DNA from: Cordilura impudica
Taxonomy: Eukaryota > Arthropoda > Insecta > Diptera > Scathophagidae
Length of the DNA: 64,000 bases
Assembly (NCBI GenBank): GCA_963682025.1
Contig: OY821519.1
Span: forward strand, 9,419,168-9,483,167
Direction: 5' to 3'
The translations under genes and the position numbers were made by a program. Every line of letters starts with the position of its first letter. Within the stretch, counting starts at the first letter, position 1. Positions 57,046-64,000 of this stretch are shown piece after piece. The notes under the pieces are model-generated. The model was not told the origin of the DNA and searched no databases. It saw nothing but the letters and a program-made list of their open reading frames with translations.

Positions 57046-57598
57046 TTTCAAACAAATCAGTATTCCTAAAATTGGACCTTTGACCTCAAAAAGAGGCCCA
57101 GTTAAGGGTATTTAATTTTCCCTTAAATAACTGTATTGAAAACCAATGTCAAATGGTTTAATATTCTGGTCAAAATATCTGAAATGTGGAAACAGAAGAC
57201 ACAAAATTTGACTAAAAGCTAAATATGAGACAAAAAATAAATTTTAATCGAAAACCGCACCTGTTAAATTAAAGTCTAATGGGTCATTTTCTGAAATTTT
57301 CTTTAAAAATTTTTTTTAGAAACCATAGTTGGAAATTTGAAAACAGAGCTGATAAATAAGGACCATTTTTGCTATAATTAAGAATGGCTTCACAATGCAC
57401 ACGAAGATAAATGCTTGACATTAGAAATTAAAAAAAAAAAAAAATATTCTTGTTTAAAATTTTCAAAATACTTTCATAATGTGAATTCGAATTTATTAAT
57501 CAGCTGGTCGCCAGCATAATTTGTTTCATGGAAAATTTCCAATTTTAAGTTTTAATACATTACTTTATGTTACGATTTATTAATCACTATAGTTGTAA
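57046..57598. repeat. Diverged dispersed repeat, no gene
   Basis: Continues the duplicated locus. 57060-57200 aligns with 10295-10440. No reading frame of interest. Confidence 0.45.
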
Positions 57599-58016
57599 CT
57601 AGCAGATCCCAGCCCTCGAAATTCGGGTGCAAATTCTAGGAAATTTTATACTTTCATTTAATACATTTTTTATAAGACCTAAAGGTATGCTAATCAATTT
57701 TAGACAATTCACAATTTTGTTGTCGTTATTGGTTTATGTCCAAAATATTTTTCAATTCAACACAGGGCTTTTTTCAAACAGATTAACAAATTTAGTAATT
57801 ACACACACAGTATTGTATAATTTCATGTATGTGTTAGTAGCAACTTTGAATGCATTTTACTCAAAAAAAAAAAAAATTTAAAAATTTAAAAATCTATAAA
57901 TCAGGTGGACAGCTAAAAGAAATACCTTTCAAATGAGGGTTTTTGGTCAAAATAGAATTAAAACTGGCAAAATTACATCGGTCACAAGAAATCGCCTTGC
58001 CTATTAATATTATAGA
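57599..58016 (-). mobile_element. Helitron-like element H8
   Basis: CTAG at 57599-57602, then CAGATCCCAGCC and a CTCGAAATTCGGG hairpin (one mismatch); the complement of TCTATAATATTAATAGG ends at 58016. It is 418 bp, with a GTTTATGTCCAAAATATTTT segment that relates it to H3. Confidence 0.85.
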
Positions 58017-58734
58017 TTCTATTTTTATTACACAATTTTTTGTCAAAATATGCAAAAAGTAATTGATTCCTTTGGGATTTCATTTCCAAACTTTTGGTCG
58101 GATTAGGAATTCGATTCCGTTATTCGATAACCCCAATTAAAAAACAAATGGACAAGTACTTTTTATTATCGGACTAATCAAAAATTCACTACTAAACCAG
58201 AAGCGTTTTAAGAAACTATTTTGTGATTTCTGAGACAAGCATAAACATGGTTGCCAGATCCTTTTATACGAGGGCAGTCTAAACTATAGAAAAACATATT
58301 TTAGGCTAAATCCTTTTTTTTGTTACAACATAGTCGCCCGATTCATTTCGTCCAATATTTTCACAATTTTTATATCCTAAAGGTATATTGTGCATTTAAC
58401 TAACAAAAATATTTCCGCTAGACCCGTATTTAATTATACCGATCGACTCAGAATCAATTTCTGTTTTCGCAATAACCGTTCGTTCATCTGTCCGTCCGTC
58501 TGTGTGTCAATGTAAATCAGGCTATGCTTTAGTTAAACATATCAACGGCTTAAACAGCTGTTTCGAAAATAAGAAACAATTGAAAAGTTGTAAAATTTTC
58601 AAAATGTATAAAAATAATATCACTAAATTAGCGGCCAACTACTTTAATTCTGTTAATGATGCAATTATCAATATAGATGCGATATTTTAATTTTTAATAT
58701 TGTATTTTTTATTGTAATGACACTTTAATAGTAA
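58017..58734 (+). other. AT-rich stretch with a DINE-like scrap and an unrecognised open stretch
   Basis: At 58365-58520 the sequence ACTAACAAAAATATTTCCGC, TAATTATACCGATCGACTCA and TCCGTCCGTCTGTGTG corresponds to the TATACCC-side of DINE-like copies. A 62-codon open stretch (58502-58690) and a 61-codon one (59084-59269) flank H9. I recognise neither and do not claim they are one gene. Confidence 0.4.
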
Positions 58735-59084
58735 CTAGCAAATTCGAGTGCAATATCTAGGCAACCTTGTTTATCAACTTAGCCAATTCACCAACCAACA
58801 CTTCTTTGGTTTATTATTATTGTGAATGAATATAAAAAACTTATTAACAAACACATTAATATATTTAATATACACACACATAGCATATGTATACTTTATG
58901 TGTGTTAGTAGCAACTTTAAATGCAATTTACTCAAAATAAAGAAAAAAATTTAAAAATCTGTAAATCTGCAAATCGGCTAAAAAGAAATACCTTTCAAAT
59001 AATATACGTTTGGTCAAAATCGGGATAAAATGGTAGAACAAATCATCGGTAACAAAAAATCGCCTAGCTTATTAATATTATAGA
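58735..59084 (-). mobile_element. Helitron-like element H9
   Basis: CTAG at 58735-58738 and the complement of TCTATAATATTAATAAG ending at 59084 delimit 350 bp. The 3' hairpin region is shortened (CAAATTCGAGTGC), so one hairpin arm is deleted. The interior matches the 22089 and 25167 copies. Confidence 0.8.
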
Positions 59085-61369
59085 TGTTAAAAAACAAGAA
59101 TGCCAACTTGGCAAAAATGAGAAGCACTGCACTCAACATGCGCAAAATTAAATACAACTCTGTTTTAGATTTAAGCATGACAATTACCCAAACGCAAAAA
59201 TGTATGGGTAAACATGTCAAAATTGGCTCGTTTATCCCACAAACACTTAACACTTCGCAAAACAATTAAGTATGAACACAGTATAACACTCTTACTTGTT
59301 TTGAAAAGGTTTTTTTTTTTAAACAATTTGTGTACGTACTGATTGGCACTTTTTTATATAAATTTAAATTTTTGTTTTTCATTTTCGTTTTAATTTTCAG
59401 TTTTTGTTTTTCTTTTCCCAATATAATCTCTTATGAGCTCTTTATCAGCTCTTTCTAATTTAATGTTAATTATCCTGTTCCCAGTATTATTATTTTTATT
59501 CCATTTCAATTAATTTTTCAGTTTGTTTTTAATTTCTCGCTATTAATTTGAAATTCCCAATAATTATTTAAGTATGATAAAGACGATTGAAATCCAAAGA
59601 AGTTCTTCATTTGGAGGTTATGGAGAAGTCATTCTATTAGGATATCTAAATTATCTTGTTATTGTTGGGATTGAGGAAAATAATTATGTGTAATTTAAAG
59701 ACATTGAAATAAAATCAGTATTTTGTGGATAATTTTTTTCTGAATCAAAAACAATTTAATTATTTCCCAATGAGATTATTGCTTTCCAGTAGCTTTTCAA
59801 CGATGTAGAAAACTATATAAAAATTTATATTTACGTAACTTGTATTTTGCTTACAAAGAAAAAAATATAAAACTGATGGTAAATTCTCAGTGTTTAACAT
59901 TAATATTTTTATTGGTGACCTTACCTAGTCTGGTCTGTAGATGTGCTATCCTCACTCATGATGTTGATTATCTTATAGATCGACTAAACCGACTTTAAGA
60001 TTTCCTCTGAGCTTTCTTTGAGTGCATAGTTCTAAATATTTTACGCATACAATAATCAATCATTGTGTTGCTGTAATTCTATGTTTTGAAATTGGCTAAC
60101 TCATCACCTTTCAGTCGGGATGTATTGAATTGAAAGACAACTTATTAAATTTCTGCACCCACATCCCATAAACGGCATCTTACAAATAAACAAGAGAGAC
60201 AAACAGACAGACAGACAGACCGACAGACGGACAGATAGACGTACATAACACAGCAGCATACAAAAACAAACATATGCAAATAATTCTCGTACATGCAGAT
60301 ATCTTTCGTGTTATTTATGTTTTATTTTTATTATTATTTCATTTTTGCAAAACGGAAATTGACTTCATTACCAAAACAAACAATGAATGAATTCGGTATG
60401 AATGAAAATAATCGTTTTTTCGAATACAAATTGAGAAAAAGGAATATTCATATATCTAAATATCAACTTGTACACAAATACCCAGACAGAAATGGAAAGA
60501 CCAGGCAAATGATAGATCACTACTGCAGACAAACAGAAAAAACAAAACAACAATCAAACAGTCATATGATTGGGAATACTTGCTCGTACATTCAGATGTA
60601 CATATTGAGTAAAGACCTGTTTAAATAGTACTTTCGTTGAATGACTATGATTATAAAGATGATAATGATCATGATAATTTTCTTGATCGGCAGTCGTTTG
60701 TATTACATGTTATTTAGCTTTAGCTGAACTTGGGATTTTTTTCTTCTTTTACTTCTTGGTGGTGGTTGTGTCGTTGGCTTGTGACTAACTAACTAAGCCT
60801 AAGCTCAACTTGACTGATTACAATCGATTAATTATGATGCCAAGATTCCAGGCAATTAGTTTTGATGGGATTTTTACATATTCGAACTTTTTACTCGTTT
60901 AATTTAATATTCAATTTTCATATTAAATAATTAATTATAAAATGTTACGGGATTTTGAAGTGAGGAAGTTTGTTTTTGTTGTTTTGCTAAACGTATGTCA
61001 TTTACACTGTATTTTAGAGTGGTTTCTAATTTGTTCAACATGTGTGGTCAGTTCGAACTAGATCTTAATCTCTGTGATTGCCTAATTGAGCAACGAGAAA
61101 TGTGACAGAAGAAGCTTAAGTTGCCCAAAATTAGATCAGAGACAATAATATTAGCATAAACTTTTTATAGCATGGATGTTTTGCCTTATGATGGATCGAT
61201 CGCAGAAAGAAATTAAATCATTCAAAAAGAATCAATTTTTCAATGCTTCCAAAGTTATTTTGAGAAAACAATTCTTTCTAATCTTCGCAATACTAAATTG
61301 AAATAGAGACTATGAAAATTAATATTGGGTATTACAAATTGATATGGAATCAGAGAACTAAAAAATAAA
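59085..61369. other. Gene-free stretch with a short (ACAG)n microsatellite
   Basis: AT-rich DNA with a GACAGACAGACAGACCGACA tract at about 60203-60235. A 111-codon open stretch (60293-60628) begins with a hydrophobic segment but has no recognisable domain; I leave it unassigned. No RNA gene or element end was seen. Confidence 0.35.
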
Positions 61370-62425
61370 TTTTTTTTTTTTTTTCATAACAAACTTTATT
61401 TACAATCTATCCATTTAAGGATAATAAGCAAATTAGATACATTTAAAAATTTAAATTTGTTGGTGGACTCCATTGAGAATCACAAGATATTAGCAATAGG
61501 AAATTAGAGATATTTGCAAATTTCTAAGATAATTATTTACAAAAATATATTAAAAATGAGTTTTTACAAAATGAAAGAATATTAATAATTTAACAAGAAA
61601 TTACATTTTGAGAGTATTCAATTTTTCTTTTTATTTAACGGAATGGTAAATCAAGTACATGATGCCGCTTAAGCCTTCTTACTTCTTCAGAGTCATCGAC
61701 TAAAGATATAGCCGGTGGGTTGCAGTGATTACTTAATCTTTTTAGATAGAATTTGAATTAAATCTGTTGATTTCATCTTTCACCTTTGGAATAAATAAAT
61801 CATTATGTATGGTTTTATTGGATACAAACCACGGAGCATTAACAATTGACCTTAGAGTTTTATTTTGATATCGTTGTAATATCTCAATATTTGAATTGCT
61901 GGCTGTTCCCCACAGCTGTATTCCATACGTCCATACTGGCTTAAGGATAGTTTTATATATGACTACCTTGGTTTCAAGATTTAGTTGGGACTTAGGTCCT
62001 AATAACCAATAGAGACGAATAGTTTGTAATTTTAAATGTTCTTTCTTGGCTTTGATGTGATCTTTCCACGTTAATCTTTTGTCAATATGAAGCCCAAGAT
62101 ATTTTACACACTCTTTTTGAGGAATTTGACTACTGTTAATAGACAAACTTGGACAGCTACCCTTTCGTAAAGTGAATATAACATGAGCTGATTTTTCAGT
62201 GTTGACTTTAATGTTCCATCTGTTTAGCCAGTTTTCAATTTTATCTAGTTCTATTTGTACAAGATGTGAAGCTTCAATGGGACAAGTGCTGGAAGGTAAT
62301 ATTGCTGTATCATCGGCGTAAGTTGCAATTAAAACGTTGTCAGTAATAGGCATATCTGATGTAAATATTGTATAAAGTATTGGCCCCAAAACGCTGCCTT
62401 GCGGAACGCCTGCATTGATACTATA
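61370..62425 (-). mobile_element. Jockey-clade LINE, 5'-truncated
   Basis: The minus-strand element ends in a 15-base A-tail (T-run at 61370-61384) and starts abruptly inside the reverse transcriptase. AAAAAATAAAT lies at both edges (61359-61369 and about 62431-62441) and may be the target duplication, though it is low in complexity. It is a typical dead-on-arrival LINE insertion of about 1.05 kb. Confidence 0.85.
61742..62425 (-). pseudogene. Jockey-type reverse transcriptase, C-terminal part
   Basis: It begins at the truncation point with SINAGVPQGSVLGPILYTIF, followed by TYADDTAIL (catalytic Asp pair), IENWLNRWNIKVNTEKS, VKYLGLHIDKRLTWKDHI, KPVWTYGIQLWGTASNSN and APWFVSNKTIHNDL, all diagnostic of the jockey clade. 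The frame is open for about 227 codons to a stop at 61742-61744. No endonuclease, ORF1 or first RT motifs are present, so it cannot act. The intact frame suggests a young insertion. Confidence 0.9.
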
Positions 62426-62904
62426 TAAAAAAAAAATAAATAAATAAAAAGTAAATAATAAAAAGTATTCTTTCTTACAATGACTGTTTTCTGCGAAAAG
62501 TACGTTTTCTCAATAAAGTAAATTTTCTTTAAAAATTTAGCTTTTCATAAAAAAAAATAAATTTTCCAAAAAATCTTCACAATATCAAATAGAAATCGAG
62601 GTTATGAAAATTTATATGGGGTATTACAAAGTCAGAGTCAGAAAAGTAATTTACAAATGAAGCGAAATAAACAATTTCTGTATAAGAAGTGATATCGAAA
62701 CAATCTTAACATACATAAAATATGATAACAAGGAAAGCATTGAAACTGTTGTGTTTTTTTAATAATTGTACTTATATTAAAGCATACAAACAAAGATAAT
62801 TTTTGTAGTTCTAATCACTTCTAATGAGCTTATGGACCTTTTTTTGGAAACTCTTCCATTAGAGATCTTATAGTGAATACCAGGGCTGTCGAGTTGACAA
62901 AACA
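62426..62904. other. AT-rich stretch partly duplicating the other flank of the LINE
   Basis: 62572-62640 (AATCTTCACAATATCAAATA, GGTTATGAAAATTTATATGG, GGTATTACAAAGT) parallels 61278-61350 (AATCTTCGCAATACTAAATT, GACTATGAAAATTAATATTG, GGTATTACAAATT). The LINE thus lies between two copies of a local direct repeat. No gene. Confidence 0.45.
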
Positions 62905-64000
62905 AAGTTCCAACTCCGACTCCGCTGAAATCTTTAAGTTACGAATCCGGCTCCGACTCCATTGAAATTTCTAAGATACTACTCCTACTCCTACTCCTAC
63001 TCATACTCCTACTCCTACTCCTACTCCTACTCCTACTCCTACTCCTACTCCTACTCCTACTCCTACTCCTACTCCTACTCCTACTCCTACTCCTACTCCT
63101 ACTCCTACTCCTACTCCTACTCCTACTCCTACTCCTACTCCTACTCCTACTCCTACTCCTACTCCTACTCCTACTCCTACTCCTACTCCTACTCCTACTC
63201 CTACTCCTACTCCTACTCCTACTCCTACTCCTACTCCTACTCCTACTCCTACTCCTACTCCTACTCCTACTCCTACTCCTACTCCTACTCCTACTCCTAC
63301 TCCTACTCCTACTCCTACTCCTACTCCTACTCCTACTCCTACTCCTACTCCTACTCCTACTCCTACTCCTACTCCTACTCCTACTCCTACTCCTACTCCT
63401 ACTCCTACTCCTACTCCTACTCCTACTCCTACTCCTACTCCTACTCCTACTCCTACTCCTACTCCTACTCCTACTCCTACTCCTACTCCTACTCCTACTC
63501 CTACTCCTACTCCTACTCCTACTCCTACTCCTACTCCTACTCCTACTCCTACTCCTACTCCTACTCCTACTCCTACTCCTACTCCTACTCCTACTCCTAC
63601 TCCTACTCCTACTCCTACTCCTACTCCTACTCCTACTCCTACTCCTACTCCTACTCCTACTCCTACTCCTACTCCTACTCCTACTCCTACTCCTACTCCT
63701 ACTCCTACTCCTACTCCTACTCCTACTCCTACTCCTACTCCTACTCCTACTCCTACTCCTACTCCTACTCCTACTCCTACTCCTACTCCTACTCCTACTC
63801 CTACTCCTACTCCTACTCCTACTCCTACTCCTACTCCTACTCCTACTCCTACTCCTACTCCTACTCCTACTCCTACTCCTACTCCTACTCCTACTCCTAC
63901 TCCTACTCCTACTCCTACTCCTACTCCTACTCCTACTCCTACTCCTACTCCTACTCCTACTCCTACTCCTACTCCTACTCCTACTCCTACTCCTACTCCT
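62905..64000. repeat. (CTCCTA)n hexanucleotide satellite running off the window
   Basis: From about 62970 to the window end (over 1 kb) the sequence is almost pure ACTCCT units; TACTCATACTCC near 63000 is the only obvious variant. Just before it (62905-62965) are older, imperfect units: CCAACTCCGACTCCGCTGA, CCGGCTCCGACTCCATTGA. The array probably grew from an ACTCCG-type hexamer by replacement of CG. It has no coding meaning. Confidence 0.95.

Noticed and set aside
58502..59269. Two open stretches on either side of H9 considered as one interrupted gene
   Set aside because: Joining them across the Helitron does not give a recognisable protein, and the first begins inside a DINE-like scrap.
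60293..60628. 111-codon frame with a hydrophobic N-terminus
   Set aside because: Adjacent to a microsatellite, with no domain and no conserved-looking motif; probably chance.

Overview
This is a very AT-rich, gene-poor stretch of eukaryotic nuclear DNA. The mobile elements point to a fly, probably a calyptrate fly such as a blow fly or house fly. They include DINE-1-like elements starting TATACCC with a (GTCC)n core, jockey-clade and CR1-like LINEs, a rosa-like mariner with DD41D spacing, a Tc1-like element and many short Helitron-like elements. I found no convincing host protein gene, tRNA, rRNA or CRISPR. The window reads as intergenic or intronic DNA built from repeats. The host assignment is inference.

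Layout. 1-9 kb: degenerate A/T minisatellites whose units centre on GGTACC, a Helitron (1119-1480) and a small TIR element (2828-3018). 9-14 kb: old repeats and featureless AT-rich DNA. 14.1-16.6 kb: first copy (E1) of an element family that carries a tandem array between conserved arms. 18.2-19.4 kb: a Helitron that keeps the end of a Pif1-type helicase. 20.5-25.7 kb: an old TTAATGAA-rich repeat broken up by five Helitrons and a DINE-like element. 27.5-30.6 kb: a jockey LINE relic, then the second array element (E2) with about 2 kb of almost pure TTTTTAA units. 30.6-34.4 kb: three Helitron-like units carrying tandem repeats, one GC-rich. 35.3-39.5 kb: a dead transposon-like gene split by a DINE-like element, with a Tc1-like element next to its start codon. 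39.9-42.7 kb: a MITE and DINE-like copies.

44.0-52.6 kb is the most interesting block. A DNA transposon with well-matched terminal inverted repeats and a small multi-exon reading frame is interrupted, apparently inside its last intron, by a CR1-like LINE. The LINE's ORF2 is split by the third array element (E3, 21-bp units), and that composite contains a Helitron. This gives four nested levels.

54.3-57.0 kb: an old duplicated sequence holds a Helitron, which holds the DD41D mariner with its TA duplication; its transposase has two stop codons. 57.6-59.1 kb: two more Helitrons. 61.4-62.4 kb: a 5'-truncated jockey LINE. 62.97 kb to the end: a hexanucleotide satellite (CTCCTA)n that runs off the window.

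The elements do not form a host pathway. The common theme is that several families (at least four Helitron-like groups and the E family) carry tandem repeats inside conserved ends, so mobile elements appear to seed much of the satellite DNA here.
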